A stretch of DNA of 64,000 nt. It comes from Methylosinus sp. LW4. Its GTDB lineage: Bacteria > Pseudomonadota > Alphaproteobacteria > Rhizobiales > Beijerinckiaceae. How positions within the stretch are numbered: the first letter of the stretch is position 1; every line of letters begins with the position of its first letter. The position numbers and the translations under genes were made by a program. The DNA lies in assembly GCF_000379125.1 (NCBI RefSeq), contig NZ_KB900626.1, positions 2,118,667 through 2,182,666 on the forward strand. Direction: 5' to 3'. The notes under the pieces were generated by a model. It saw nothing but the letters and a program-made list of their open reading frames with translations. It ran no database searches and had not been told where the DNA came from. Below, piece by piece: positions 28,003-37,497 of the stretch.

Positions 28003-29019
28003 TCAATAGGCGCGCTCGACGCAGAAATCGACGACCTCGAGCAGCGCCGACTTCCACGGCGAGGCCGGGAAAATCTCCAGCGCGTCGCGCGCCATGGCGC
28101 CGTAGTGGCTCGCGCGATCGACCGTGTCCTTGATGGCGTCGTGCTTTTTCATCAGCGCGCAGGCGGCCTCGACGTCGCCGTCGTTGATCTCGCCCTTCTC
28201 CAGCGTGCGACGCCAGAATTCTCGCTCGGTCTCCGAGCCGCGACGGAAGGCGAGCACGACGGGAAGCGTGATCTTGCCCTCGCGGAAATCATCGCCGACA
28301 TTCTTGCCGAGCTTGGAGGATTGTCCGCCGTAATCCAGCGCGTCGTCGATGAGCTGGAAGGCGATCCCGAGATTCATGCCATAGCTGCGGCAGGCCGCCT
28401 CGTCCGCCTTGGAGCGGCCAGTGAGCATGGGGCCGACCTCGGCCGCGGCGGCGAACAGCTCCGCCGTCTTGGACCGGATGACCGCCATATAAGCGTCTTC
28501 CGTCGTCTGCGTGTCCTTGGCGGCGTTGAGCTGGAGAATCTCGCCCTCGGCGATGACGGCGGCGGCCTGCGACACGACGGAGAGGCAGGAGAGCACGCCG
28601 GGCTCCACCATCATCTTGAAGGCGTGGCCGAGCAGAAAATCGCCGACCAGAACGCAGGTCTCATTGCCCCACAGCATTCGCGCGGCGATCTTGCCGCGGC
28701 GCATGTCGCTCTCGTCCACCACATCGTCGTGCAGCAGAGTGGCGGTGTGCATGAATTCGATGCCGGCGGCGAATTTGATATGGCCGTCGCCCTCATAGCC
28801 GCACATTCCGGCGGTGGCGAGCACGAGCATCGGCCGCAGGCGCTTGCCGCCCGCAGAGATGAGATGATTGGCGACCTCGGGGATGGTCGTCACGTCGGAG
28901 CCGGTGCGCTGCAGAATCAGCTGATTGACGCGCTGCAGGTCGGGGCCGATCAGAGAAAGGAGATTATCGAGGCCGGCGGACTTCTTTTCCTTTTCCTCCA
29001 GCGGTATGACGATGCCCAC
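28003..29019 (-). CDS. ispB: Octaprenyl/polyprenyl diphosphate synthase
   Basis: Trans-prenyltransferase of 338 residues that makes the long isoprenoid side chain of ubiquinone. Both aspartate-rich motifs are present: LLHDDVVDESDMRRG and QLIDDALDYGG, along with GGKRLRPMLVLA and VIRSKTAELFAAAAEVG. The start is GTG at 29019, preceded by AAAGGGG at 5-6 bases; the open frame extends much further but without homology and across the divergent methyltransferase gene. Chain length (8 or 10) cannot be read reliably from sequence. Confidence 0.93.
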   Translation of the reverse strand: MGIVIPLEEKEKKSAGLDNLLSLIGPDLQRVNQLILQRTGSDVTTIPEVANHLISAGGKRLRPMLVLATAGMCGYEGDGHIKFAAGIEFMHTATLLHDDVVDESDMRRGKIAARMLWGNETCVLVGDFLLGHAFKMMVEPGVLSCLSVVSQAAAVIAEGEILQLNAAKDTQTTEDAYMAVIRSKTAELFAAAAEVGPMLTGRSKADEAACRSYGMNLGIAFQLIDDALDYGGQSSKLGKNVGDDFREGKITLPVVLAFRRGSETEREFWRRTLEKGEINDGDVEAACALMKKHDAIKDTVDRASHYGAMARDALEIFPASPWKSALLEVVDFCVERAY

Positions 29020-29181
29020 GTAGACCCCTTTGGCTTGACTCTGTCGAATGTGAAGGGAACTTAAGGCTTTGCAGCTCTCGCGGCAAGCCGGGATGCGCGC
29101 AGGCGCCTCCTGCGCCAAAAGCCTCGTCCGCCCCGCGGCTTGCCACGGCGCAGGCGGCTTCGTCTCTGCGCGCCGGCCTGC

Positions 29182-29955
29182 ATGAGCGCGCCCGCCGCGC
29201 CGCGCGCCGACGCCTTTCTCGGCGGCAAATTGCGGCTGCTGCAACCCGCGCGCGGCCATAGGGTGGGAACGGACGCCATTCTGCTCGCCGCCGCCGCGCC
29301 GCGCGAGCCCGGCGGCCTTTTGCTCGACATAGGCGCCGGCGTCGGCGCGGTCGGCCTCATCGCCGCGCTGCGCGCGCCGCGGGCGACGATCGGCCTCGTC
29401 GAGATAGACGCTTTGTCCGCTTCGCTCGCGCGCGAGAATGTCGCGGCCAATGGCCTCGCAGAGCGCGCGCGCGTTTTCGAATGCGATGTCCTCTCCGCCG
29501 CCGCGCGCCGCGCCGCCGGGCTCGAGGGCGCGAACGCCGATCTGATCCTCACCAATCCGCCCTATCTGACGCTCGGCCGCGCGCGCGTCTCGCCCGATCC
29601 GCGACGCGCGCTCGCCCATGTGAGCGCGGGCGGGCTGGAGCCCTGGCTACGCGCTTGCGTCGCGCTGCTGCGCCCCGGCGGCGCGCTGGCGATGATCCAT
29701 CGCGCCGACGCTCTGACCGATTGCCTCGCCAGCGTCGGCGCGCGGCTCGGCGGCCTCGCGATTTTGCCGATCGCGCCGCGCGAGGGCCAGGCCGCGACGC
29801 GCATTCTGCTGCGCGGCGTCAAAGGCTCGAAGGCGCCGCTGGCCCTCTACCCGCCGCTGGTTCTGCATGGCGCCGACGGCGGCTTCACGCCCGAAGCCGA
29901 CGCGCTCCATCGCGGCGACGGCGAGCTGCCCTGGCCAGCCCCAGGCAATCACTAA
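29182..29955 (+). CDS. TrmN6-like tRNA1(Val) adenine-N6 methyltransferase
   Basis: SAM-dependent methyltransferase of 257 residues. It has the SAM-binding motif LLLDIGAGVGAVGL, the acidic loop VEIDALSASLARENV and the N6-adenine catalytic motif NPPYLT, in the order typical of YfiC/TrmN6 proteins, which methylate A37 of tRNA-Val in the cytoplasm. The opening DAFLGGKLRLLQPARGHRVG, followed by TDAILLAAA is the family's substrate-binding start. The ATG at 29182 gives the normal length; an upstream start would add 14 arginine-rich residues. Divergent from ispB, as is common in Rhizobiales. Confidence 0.85.
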   Translation: MSAPAAPRADAFLGGKLRLLQPARGHRVGTDAILLAAAAPREPGGLLLDIGAGVGAVGLIAALRAPRATIGLVEIDALSASLARENVAANGLAERARVFECDVLSAAARRAAGLEGANADLILTNPPYLTLGRARVSPDPRRALAHVSAGGLEPWLRACVALLRPGGALAMIHRADALTDCLASVGARLGGLAILPIAPREGQAATRILLRGVKGSKAPLALYPPLVLHGADGGFTPEADALHRGDGELPWPAPGNH

Positions 29956-29980
29956 GTATATCCCACAGATAGACTAATTG

Positions 29981-30010
29981 TTGCGGCATAGCTGAGACTG
30001 TGGCTATAAT
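29981..30010 (+). promoter_or_regulatory. Candidate promoter of the TonB-dependent receptor gene
   Basis: TTGCGG and TATAAT with an 18-base spacer in an AT-rich patch. The sequence CTATAATCTA occurs twice, at 30004-30013 and 30055-30064, the second copy just before the ribosome-binding site. Confidence 0.45.
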
Positions 30011-30081
30011 CTACGTATAACTACGCATATGCGCTGCTCTGCGCGCTAAAATCACTATAATCTAGTATGTTAGAGGCAAAA

Positions 30082-32610
30082 ATGCAGCAAAAGCGGCTCG
30101 TCGGACGCAGCCCCTCGCTGGAGGCTTCCAAGCTCGTTCTCACTCTCCTTCTCGCGGCTTCCGCCTCGCGCGACGCCGCACTCGCCCAAGCGGCGCCCGA
30201 AAATGCGCAAATCGAGGACGTGCGGGTCGGCGCCGCGGTCAATGACGCGGGGCTGACGCGCCAGGAGGAGAAGGTCCTCGTCAAGACGCCGCGCTCGGGC
30301 GATTTCGTCGGCGGACAGAAGGCGCAGACCGAGCATTTGGAGCGGCTCTCGGACTTTTCCCAGCTCGTTCCCAATTACCGTCCGAACATCTCCAATCCGC
30401 AGACCTCCCGCCCCGCCATTCGCGGCGTCGGCCAGGGCGCGGGCACGGGCAATGGCTCGGAGAACGACACCGGCTTCATCATCGACAATGTGTTCTGGAA
30501 GGCGGTCGGCTTCCAATGGGCCGATTTCGTCGAGATCGAGAATTTCGAGCTCGGCCTCGGACCCCAGGGAACCGCGGGCGGCAAGAACACCACGGTCGGC
30601 AACATCATCGTGCGCACGCAGCTGCCCTCTTTCGAGCGCAAGGCGACATTCGAGACCTCCTTCGGCAATCACACGCATCTCATCGAGAAGCTGAATGTGA
30701 CCGGGCCGATCATCGACGACAAGCTCGCCTATCGCGTCACCTTCTTCTACGACAAGGATCGGGGCTTCCTGAAAGACCAGGTGACGGGCGCCGGCATTTC
30801 CGATTCCAATCGGTGGGGCGCGCGCGGGCAATTATATTACGTCGGCGACGAGGTGACGGACCGGCTCATCTTCAGCTATGCGCGCTCGGCGGAATACAAC
30901 AACAACAACAACGGCCCCTTCTCCAACTCGCTGCAGATTTTCGCCAATGGCACGATCGCGACCGATTATGCGACCACCGTGTTCCGGCGGCTCGGCAAGC
31001 AGATTCTGACCTTCGACCCCTATAAGCCCTATTACACGCATCTCGGCACGCTGGACTCGCGCACGATCACCGTCTCGAACGAATTGAACTGGCAGCTCGG
31101 CGAGAACACATTCACCTCGATCTCCGCCTGGGGCGAGTTCCGCCTGCTGCCCTACAACAACACCGGCAATCAGCTGATCGACATCAGCGACAGCCACACC
31201 AATCAATGGACCGATCAATATTTGCAGGAGTTTCGCCTCTCCTCACCCAAGGATCAGCCGCTCGAATGGACGGTCGGCCTCTTCGGCCTCTATGAGAAGG
31301 TCTTCAATTACAGCGAGACGGAATATGGCTCGGACGCCGCGCAATGGTTCGGGTCGCCGACGACGAGCAAGGGCCTGCTCTGGGGCGTCGATTACCACAC
31401 GGACGGCAAGGCGCTGACGATCAACGGCGCCGCCTATGGACAGGCCACCTATCACGTCGATGAGCAGCTCGCGCTCACCTTCGGTCTGCGCAACGGCTAT
31501 GAGGTGAAGGAAGGTTCGGATTTCGGCTGGATACAGCCCGGCTATCTCAGCGGCAATTTCACCTTGCAGCAATTGGCCAACGCCGTGCGCGGGGCGAGCT
31601 CGACACAGCAATTCTTCGACACCGGCGGAACGTCGAAGGGCGCCAATCTGCTGACCGGAATCTTCAATCCGTCCTATCGCTACAACGATAATATATTGGT
31701 CTACGGCCTCGTCGGACGCGGCGAGAAGGCGGCGGCCGTCAATTTCGCGGTTCCGATCTACGACTCGACCAACGCCTTCAAGGGATTTCAGCCGATCCTC
31801 ACCAAGCGCGAGGTCTCCTGGGACTATGAGCTCGGCGCCAAGACCAATTGGCTCGACGGCAAGCTGATCGCCAATGTGAACTTCTACTGGAACGATCTCT
31901 ATAATTTCCAGGCCAATCAGACGGACACGAACTATGTCGACTCGACCGGCTCGCCCATCCGCTCGACCTATCTCGGCTCCGTGCCTCATGTGCGGCTGAA
32001 GGGCGTCGAATTCACCGGGCGCTGGAATCCGATCGAGCGCTTGTGGATCAACGCCTCCGGCGCCTTCACCGAGGCGCGCTATGTGAGCTATCCCGACGCC
32101 GCGCCGCCGGCGGACTGGATTTGGACGACCAATATCAACGGGGTGAAGCCGCCGCTCACCATCTCGCGCTCGAACACACGTTGGGAGAATCTGCCGATAT
32201 GGGCCTTCAACATCGGCGCGAATTACGAGCATCCGCTCGGCGCCGCCTTTGCCGAATGGGGCGAATGGGCCAAGCAGCCGGTCACTCTGTTCGGCTATGT
32301 CAATGCGAGCTGGACGGACAAGATTCTCTTTACCAGCCCGGTCGCGACCAATACGTATTGGCAGGCGCCCTTCACCATTCTCAACGCCGGCTTCGGATTG
32401 CGCAGCGATGACGAGCACTGGAGCATTTCATTCTGGGTGAAGAATCTGCTGGATCGCCGCGAGGTGACCAATACGACGACCTCCACCAACACCAGCGCCG
32501 CCAATAATAATAACGGCTGGTCGCCCGGCTCCTCGACAACGCCGGCGACGATGGCCTTCACCAATCAGCCGCGCAGCTTCGGCGGCAGCCTGCTGGTGAA
32601 GCTCTATTGA
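30082..32610 (+). CDS. TonB-dependent outer-membrane receptor
   Basis: A 22-strand barrel receptor with plug, 842 residues from the ATG at 30082 (AGAGG five bases before; an upstream ATG at 30067 is also in frame). After a signal region ending DAALAQA come the plug domain (LSDFSQLVPNYRPNI, RPAIRGVGQG, TGGK-like block GTAGGKNTTVGNIIV) and barrel strands rich in Tyr, Trp and Asn, ending in SFGGSLLVKLY with the terminal aromatic. Import of siderophores, metal complexes or similar needs TonB energy. No FecI/FecR pair, siderophore genes or ABC importer adjoin it, so the ligand is unknown. Runs of Asn are notable. Confidence 0.93.
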   Translation: MQQKRLVGRSPSLEASKLVLTLLLAASASRDAALAQAAPENAQIEDVRVGAAVNDAGLTRQEEKVLVKTPRSGDFVGGQKAQTEHLERLSDFSQLVPNYRPNISNPQTSRPAIRGVGQGAGTGNGSENDTGFIIDNVFWKAVGFQWADFVEIENFELGLGPQGTAGGKNTTVGNIIVRTQLPSFERKATFETSFGNHTHLIEKLNVTGPIIDDKLAYRVTFFYDKDRGFLKDQVTGAGISDSNRWGARGQLYYVGDEVTDRLIFSYARSAEYNNNNNGPFSNSLQIFANGTIATDYATTVFRRLGKQILTFDPYKPYYTHLGTLDSRTITVSNELNWQLGENTFTSISAWGEFRLLPYNNTGNQLIDISDSHTNQWTDQYLQEFRLSSPKDQPLEWTVGLFGLYEKVFNYSETEYGSDAAQWFGSPTTSKGLLWGVDYHTDGKALTINGAAYGQATYHVDEQLALTFGLRNGYEVKEGSDFGWIQPGYLSGNFTLQQLANAVRGASSTQQFFDTGGTSKGANLLTGIFNPSYRYNDNILVYGLVGRGEKAAAVNFAVPIYDSTNAFKGFQPILTKREVSWDYELGAKTNWLDGKLIANVNFYWNDLYNFQANQTDTNYVDSTGSPIRSTYLGSVPHVRLKGVEFTGRWNPIERLWINASGAFTEARYVSYPDAAPPADWIWTTNINGVKPPLTISRSNTRWENLPIWAFNIGANYEHPLGAAFAEWGEWAKQPVTLFGYVNASWTDKILFTSPVATNTYWQAPFTILNAGFGLRSDDEHWSISFWVKNLLDRREVTNTTTSTNTSAANNNNGWSPGSSTTPATMAFTNQPRSFGGSLLVKLY

Positions 32611-32622
32611 GCCGGCGCGGCG

Positions 32623-33792
32623 TCACGCCGCGAGATCGGCCACCACTGCGTCGAGCACGGGGAAACCCTCCGAGCTCACTCGGATGCGATCGTCGCGGGT
32701 CAGCTCCACGAGCCCGTCGCCGATCAGCTCGGCGACGCGCGACTGCGACAGCTTCTTGCCGGTGAGGGCGAAGAAGCGGGCCGGATCTATGCCCTCGCGC
32801 AGGCGCAGGCCCATCAGCAGAAACTCGTCGCCCTCCTGCTCCGCGGAGAGCAGATCGTCCTCGACGAGGCCATGGCCCTCCGTCTCGACGCAGGTGAGCC
32901 ACATTTCCGGGTGCTTCTCGGTCGCCTGGGCGCGGCGGCCGCGCGGCGTGATGAGCCGCCCATGCGCGCCGGGGCCGACGCCGGCATATTCGCCATAGCG
33001 CCAATAGACGAGATTGTGCCGGCATTCCGAGCCGGGCCGCGCGTGGTTGGAGACCTCGTACGCCGGCAGGCCGGCGCGGGCGGTCACTTCCTGCGTGACG
33101 TCCCATAGCGCGCGCTGCGTGTCGACGTCCGGCAGATCGAGCTTGCCGGCGTCCGCCATGCGCTCGAACATCGTCTCCGGCTCTATGGTCAGCTGATAGA
33201 GCGAGACATGCTCCGTCACGCGCCCCAGAGCGAGCTCCAGCTCCTTGCGCCAGGCCGCCGGCGTCTGCTGCGGACGGGCGTAGATGAGATCGAAGGAGGT
33301 GCGCTCGAAAATCTTATTGGCGACATCGAGCGCTGCGAGCGCCTCCGCCACCGAATGCTGGCGGCCGAGCGCCCGCAATTCTATGTCGTTGAGCGCCTGC
33401 ACGCCGAGCGAGGCGCGATTGACGCCGGCCGCCTTGAAGCTGCGGAAGCGCGAGGCCTCGACGCTGGTGGGGTTGGCCTCGAGCGTGACCTCGCAATCGG
33501 CGGCCATGGGCCAATGATCGGCGATCGCCCGGAGGATCGCCTCCAGCGTGGATGGGAGCATCAGCGAGGGCGTGCCGCCGCCGAAGAACACCGAGCGCAC
33601 CTCGCGTCCCGGCGCCAGAGCGGCGCGATGGGCGATCTCCGTGCGGAAAGCGTCCACAAAGCGATCTTCATCCACCTCGCCCTTGCGGACGTGGCTGTTG
33701 AAGTCGCAATAGGGGCACTTCGACAGGCAGAACGGCCAGTGCACATAGACGCCGAAGCCCGGGTCGAACGCGTTTCGAATCGTCGCAGCCAT
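32623..33792 (-). CDS. hemW: Heme chaperone HemW (radical SAM, HemN-like)
   Basis: A 389-residue radical-SAM protein. The cluster motif is FCLSKCPYCDFNSH (CxxxCxxC) and is followed by Phe rather than the extra Cys of true HemN, which marks the heme chaperone HemW. Other blocks: SVFFGGGTPSLM, EANPTSVEASRF, NRASLGVQALND and the HemN C-terminal domain (EGDEFLLMGLRLREGID). HemW delivers heme to respiratory enzymes. In many alphaproteobacteria it follows rph-rdgB directly; here an opposite-strand OmpA-domain gene separates them. Confidence 0.94.
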   Translation of the reverse strand: MAATIRNAFDPGFGVYVHWPFCLSKCPYCDFNSHVRKGEVDEDRFVDAFRTEIAHRAALAPGREVRSVFFGGGTPSLMLPSTLEAILRAIADHWPMAADCEVTLEANPTSVEASRFRSFKAAGVNRASLGVQALNDIELRALGRQHSVAEALAALDVANKIFERTSFDLIYARPQQTPAAWRKELELALGRVTEHVSLYQLTIEPETMFERMADAGKLDLPDVDTQRALWDVTQEVTARAGLPAYEVSNHARPGSECRHNLVYWRYGEYAGVGPGAHGRLITPRGRRAQATEKHPEMWLTCVETEGHGLVEDDLLSAEQEGDEFLLMGLRLREGIDPARFFALTGKKLSQSRVAELIGDGLVELTRDDRIRVSSEGFPVLDAVVADLAA

Positions 33793-33950
33793 GGGGGCTT
33801 TATGCCACGCCAGGCCGAGAAGGTCACGCTGCTGAAACGCGGCCGGAGGCTTTGCCGGAACGAATGGTTTCGCATTGCCGCATTGAAAGGCGCGAAAGCG
33901 GCGTTAATTGCCGCTTCGCGGGACGTCCCGCTCGAGATGCCGCGCCCCAC

Positions 33951-35180
33951 ATGACCTATTTCCTCAGCTTTTACGGAATTTGGCTCGTCAGCGCCTTTCT
34001 CGTCGGCGCCCTCTCCGGCCTCGCCAGCCTGCGCCGCGCGGACGACGACCCCTCTCTGCTGCGCGAGGGAGACTTTCTGCTCGCGTTGACGCTATGCCTC
34101 GGCGCCATTCTCGCGAAGGCCGCGCTCGGCCGCGTCGCGCTCTATCTCGAGGGCGCATTCGCGCTCTACATCGCCTTTCTGGCCGGGATCGGCGCTGTGG
34201 CGCTGTGGTCGGGGCCGATCGCGCGCGATCATATCGGCTGGCGCGTCGGCGCCGGCGTGGTCGCCGTCATCGCCATTCTCGCCAATAGCGAGGCGGCCGT
34301 GAGCCTCGAGGATGCGCTCGGGCATCGTCTCGGCTCGCTGGTGCAGCGGGAGGGCGGCGATCCTCTGAATTTCGAGGTCAGCGGCCGCGACGTCTTCTTG
34401 CCCGCCGACGCTTCCGGCCACAGGGCTCTGGCCGAGCGGCTGGCGAGCGCCGCCGGCGTGCGAACGGTCTGGCGCGTCGACTCCCTCTCGCCGGAGGCCG
34501 CCGCCCAGCGCGAGGAGGCGCTCGCCGCCGTCGCCGCCGAGCAGGACGCTCATCGCGCCGCCGCGGCCGCCTGGGCCGAGCGCGAGCAGGAGCGCGTCGC
34601 CGCCGCCGCGGCCGCGCGGCCCCCGACGGTCGCGGCGCCGCCTCTCCCCAAGAAAGGCCGCAAGGAGAAACTTGCCGAAGGCCGTACGGCCGAGCGCTCC
34701 GCGCCCCCCGCCGAGCCGTCTCCGCCGCCCGCCGCGCTGGTTTGGAACAGCCCCAATGACCCGACGCTGCCGGCGCCGGAAGGGCCGAGCCTGCCGGCGC
34801 CCGCGACCGCCGAGGAAAGCTCGCCCTGTCGCACGGCGCTGGCGGCGCTCGCAGCCTCGGAGAAAATCCGCTTCTCGGCCAAGAGCGTCGCGCTCGGCGC
34901 CGGAGCGGAGAAATTCCTCGCGCGTCTCGCCGGCGCGCTGAAGCAATGCCCGGATGCGGCGCTCGAGCTGCGCGGCCATTCGGACTCTGTCGGCTCGCCC
35001 GAGGACAAGCGCGATTTGTCGCAGCGCCGCGCTCGCGCGGTCTTCGACTATCTGCGCCGCATCGGCGTCTCCCGCGAGCGGCTGACCAGCGCCGGCGTCG
35101 GCGACGAGCAGCCCATCATTGCGGGCGACGATCCGGCGAGCCGGGCGGAGAATCGGCGGGTGGAGATTTTATTGCGCTGA
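33951..35180 (+). CDS. Membrane protein with C-terminal OmpA peptidoglycan-binding domain
   Basis: A 409-residue protein. Residues 1-110 hold three or four hydrophobic helices (FYGIWLVSAFLVGALSGLAS, FLLALTLCLGAILAKAAL, LYIAFLAGIGAVALWSG, AGVVAVIAILAN). A BON-like segment (NFEVSGRDVFLPADASGHRA) follows, then an Ala/Glu coiled coil, a Pro-rich linker and an OmpA-like domain (IRFSAKSVALGAGAEKFLARL, ELRGHSDSVGS, LSQRRARAVFDYLRRIGV, RAENRRVEILL) at about 290-409. It probably anchors an inner-membrane assembly to peptidoglycan. The ATG at 33951 was chosen because the transmembrane part starts there. Partner genes are not present. Confidence 0.82.
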   Translation: MTYFLSFYGIWLVSAFLVGALSGLASLRRADDDPSLLREGDFLLALTLCLGAILAKAALGRVALYLEGAFALYIAFLAGIGAVALWSGPIARDHIGWRVGAGVVAVIAILANSEAAVSLEDALGHRLGSLVQREGGDPLNFEVSGRDVFLPADASGHRALAERLASAAGVRTVWRVDSLSPEAAAQREEALAAVAAEQDAHRAAAAAWAEREQERVAAAAAARPPTVAAPPLPKKGRKEKLAEGRTAERSAPPAEPSPPPAALVWNSPNDPTLPAPEGPSLPAPATAEESSPCRTALAALAASEKIRFSAKSVALGAGAEKFLARLAGALKQCPDAALELRGHSDSVGSPEDKRDLSQRRARAVFDYLRRIGVSRERLTSAGVGDEQPIIAGDDPASRAENRRVEILLR

Positions 35181-35196
35181 AGCGCGCGTCCTTCAC

Positions 35197-35232
35197 GAAG
35201 CCCCCGCCCGCCGCAGCGCGCAGGGGCTTTTC
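35197..35232. terminator. Terminator between the OmpA-domain gene and rdgB
   Basis: AAGCCCC / GGGGCTT arms with an 18-base GC-rich loop, then TTTT on the plus strand. It overlaps the convergent gap to rdgB. Confidence 0.65.
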
Positions 35233-35236
35233 CATG

Positions 35237-35863
35237 TCAGGCGAGGCAGGCGCGCGCCAGCGCCTGAAAGGCGCGAGCGCGATGCGACAGCGCGCGCGAG
35301 CCGTCGCCCGGCAGCGCGTGCTTTTCGGCCGACATCATCTCGCCGAAGGTGCGATCCAATCCGTCCGGCAGAAAGATCGGATCATAGCCGAAGCCCTTCT
35401 CGCCGCGCGGCGGAAACACCAGCACGCCATCGACGCGACCCTCGAACTCTTCCGTATGGCCGTCCGGCCAGACGATGGCGAGCGCGCAGATGAAATGCGC
35501 GGCGAAAGGCGCCGTCGCGCCGCGCTCATTCAGCTCGCGCTCGACGCGGCGGATGGCGGCGGCGAAATCGCGATTATCGCCGCCCCAGCGCGCCGAATAG
35601 ACGCCCGGCGCGCCATCCAGCGCATCGACGCAGAGACCGGAGTCGTCGGCGAAGGCCGGCAGGCCGGTCGCCGCGCAGGAGGCGCGCGCTTTCAAAAGCG
35701 CATTGCCGGCGAAGGTCGTCTCCGTCTCCTCCGGCTCGGCAACGCCGAGCTCGCCGGCGGAGACGGCGTCGACGCCATGCGGATCGAGCAGCTGGCGCAG
35801 CTCCCAGAGCTTGCCGGGATTATGCGTCGCGATGACGAGACGACCTTCGATTCTGCGCGTCAC
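35237..35863 (-). CDS. rdgB: XTP/dITP diphosphatase RdgB (HAM1-like)
   Basis: House-cleaning pyrophosphatase of 208 residues that hydrolyses dITP, dXTP and related non-canonical nucleotides. Signature blocks: [18 protein letters not shown] at the start, [32 protein letters not shown] and [12 protein letters not shown]. Its start overlaps the rph stop by 4 bases, so the two are translationally coupled, as in other Hyphomicrobiales. Confidence 0.96.
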   Translation of the reverse strand: MTRRIEGRLVIATHNPGKLWELRQLLDPHGVDAVSAGELGVAEPEETETTFAGNALLKARASCAATGLPAFADDSGLCVDALDGAPGVYSARWGGDNRDFAAAIRRVERELNERGATAPFAAHFICALAIVWPDGHTEEFEGRVDGVLVFPPRGEKGFGYDPIFLPDGLDRTFGEMMSAEKHALPGDGSRALSHRARAFQALARACLA

Positions 35864-36573
35864 GCCAGCGCCGCCTTCTGCAATTGCACGAGCTTCTCAA
35901 TGCCGCCACGCGCCAGCGTCAGCATGGAGCCGAGATTGTCCTCGGAGAAGACGGCGACTTCCGCCGTCGCCTGCACCTCGACGAGCCCGCCCGAGCCGGT
36001 GATGACGAAATTGGCGTCGGTCTCGGCGGTCGAGTCCTCCGTGTAATCGAGATCGATCACCGGAGCGCCGTTGCAGACGCCGCAGGAGACGGCGGCGACA
36101 TGATCGCGCAACGGATTGTCCTTGATGATGGAGCGCGAGCGCATCCATTGGAAGCAATCATGCAGCGCCAGCCAGGCGCCGGTGATGGAGGCCGTGCGCG
36201 TGCCGCCGTCCGCCTGGATGACGTCGCAATCGACGACGATCTGACGCTCGCCGAGCGCCGGCAAATTGGTGACGGCGCGCAGCGAGCGGCCGATGAGGCG
36301 CTGAATCTCCTGCGTGCGGCCGGAGGGCTTGCCGGATGTCGACTCGCGGCGCGTGCGCGTATGGGTGGCGCGCGGCAGCATGGCGTATTCCGCCGTCACC
36401 CAGCCCCGCCCCTGCCCGCGCAGCCACGGCGGCGGCTTGTCCTCGAGCGTCGCGGCGCATAGGACATGCGTGTTGCCGAATTTGACGAGGCACGAGCCCT
36501 CGGCGTAGCGGGCGACGCCCCGTTCGAAACTGACGGGACGCATTTCGTCTGGCGCGCGTTTGCTCGGCCGCAT
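35860..36573 (-). CDS. rph: Ribonuclease PH
   Basis: Phosphorolytic 3'-5' exoribonuclease for tRNA 3'-end trimming, 237 residues. It begins [20 protein letters not shown] and shows [52 protein letters not shown] (with the phosphate-binding Arg pair), [20 protein letters not shown] and [17 protein letters not shown]. All conserved blocks are intact, unlike the frame-shifted copy in some E. coli strains. First gene of the rph-rdgB operon. Confidence 0.97.
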   Translation of the reverse strand: MRPSKRAPDEMRPVSFERGVARYAEGSCLVKFGNTHVLCAATLEDKPPPWLRGQGRGWVTAEYAMLPRATHTRTRRESTSGKPSGRTQEIQRLIGRSLRAVTNLPALGERQIVVDCDVIQADGGTRTASITGAWLALHDCFQWMRSRSIIKDNPLRDHVAAVSCGVCNGAPVIDLDYTEDSTAETDANFVITGSGGLVEVQATAEVAVFSEDNLGSMLTLARGGIEKLVQLQKAALA

Positions 36574-36662
36574 GAAGGCTCCTTGCTAGAGAAGCGGCCT
36601 TACTAACGCGGTTCGGCCGCGAGTGGAAGCCGGGCGGGCCGCCCGCCCACGGCGGCAGGCGG

Positions 36663-37373
36663 TCAGGTTCTGCTGTATTTCTCGAAGAGACGATCGGCGT
36701 TGGACCAGCCGGCCGCCGCCATGACGATCTTGACGTAATCGGCCGCTTTCGCGCCGAGATCCATCTGATAGGCATGCTCGAACATGTCGAGCACGAAGAT
36801 CGGATCGCCGCCCGCCAGACATTGCGTATGATCGTTCGCCCAGCTGTTGACCAGCCGCCCGCCATGCTTGTCATAGGACAGAACCACCCAGCCGGAGCCG
36901 CCGCCGAGCGCCTTTCCCATGGCGACGAATTCGGCGCGCCAGCGATCGAAGGAGCCGAAATCACGATCGAGCGCCGCGGCGAGCGCCGCCCCCGGCTTGC
37001 CCGAAGCGCCGAGCCCGGCGAAATAGACTTCGTGCAGGATCATCGAGTTGGCGGCGATCAGCTCTTCGCGCTTCAGCCCGTTGATCTGAAATCCAGGGGC
37101 TTTGTCGAAATCGAGGCCAGAGAGCTGATCGAGGATCGCGTTCAACCGCTTCACCGCGCCGATGTAATTATTTTCGTAATGCGAGACGAGAATCTTCTCC
37201 GACATTCCTTCGACGCGCTGAGGATCGAAGGCCATCGGCTTCGGCTGATGGACGACGGCGGCGCGCTTCGCCGCGGCGGCTTGCTCCTCGGCGCGCGCCG
37301 CGCCGGCGGCCAATGCGACGCTGGTCGTCGCCGCCGCGCCCAGAAACTGTCTGCGATGAAAATTTTGCGTCAC
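36663..37373 (-). CDS. Tat-exported Fe/Mn superoxide dismutase
   Basis: Superoxide dismutase of 236 residues with a twin-arginine signal (RRQFLGAAATTSVALAAGA), so it should act in the periplasm. The four metal ligands can be placed: His in LVSHYENNY, His in SMILHEVYF, and Asp plus His in VLDMFEHAYQ. The usual active-site Gln/Gly pattern (GGGSGWVVLSYD) supports Fe/Mn-SOD, but Fe versus Mn cannot be decided. Export by Tat of an already metallated enzyme is sensible. It is divergent from the DUF2332 gene; a palindrome AATTAT-CGC-ATAATT lies 110 bases upstream. Confidence 0.88.
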   Translation of the reverse strand: MTQNFHRRQFLGAAATTSVALAAGAARAEEQAAAAKRAAVVHQPKPMAFDPQRVEGMSEKILVSHYENNYIGAVKRLNAILDQLSGLDFDKAPGFQINGLKREELIAANSMILHEVYFAGLGASGKPGAALAAALDRDFGSFDRWRAEFVAMGKALGGGSGWVVLSYDKHGGRLVNSWANDHTQCLAGGDPIFVLDMFEHAYQMDLGAKAADYVKIVMAAAGWSNADRLFEKYSRT

Positions 37374-37482
37374 GCTCAGCCTCCTCGAACCGACGATCTT
37401 TCATTCTCCGCGCGCCAGAGCGAATTTGCTCCGAATGACTTTCGGCCGCTTCGCGAACGGAGGTTGAGATCGCGCCAAAGTG

Positions 37483-37497
37483 AATTATCGCATAATT
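37483..37497. promoter_or_regulatory. AT-rich palindrome between divergent SOD and DUF2332 genes
   Basis: AATTAT-CGC-ATAATT, perfectly symmetric, in an otherwise GC-rich gap. It could be an operator for a dimeric regulator controlling either gene. Confidence 0.4.

Noticed and set aside
36663..37373. SOD as a cytoplasmic SodB
   Set aside because: The N-terminus has a clear twin-arginine signal (RRQFLG plus hydrophobic stretch), so export is expected.
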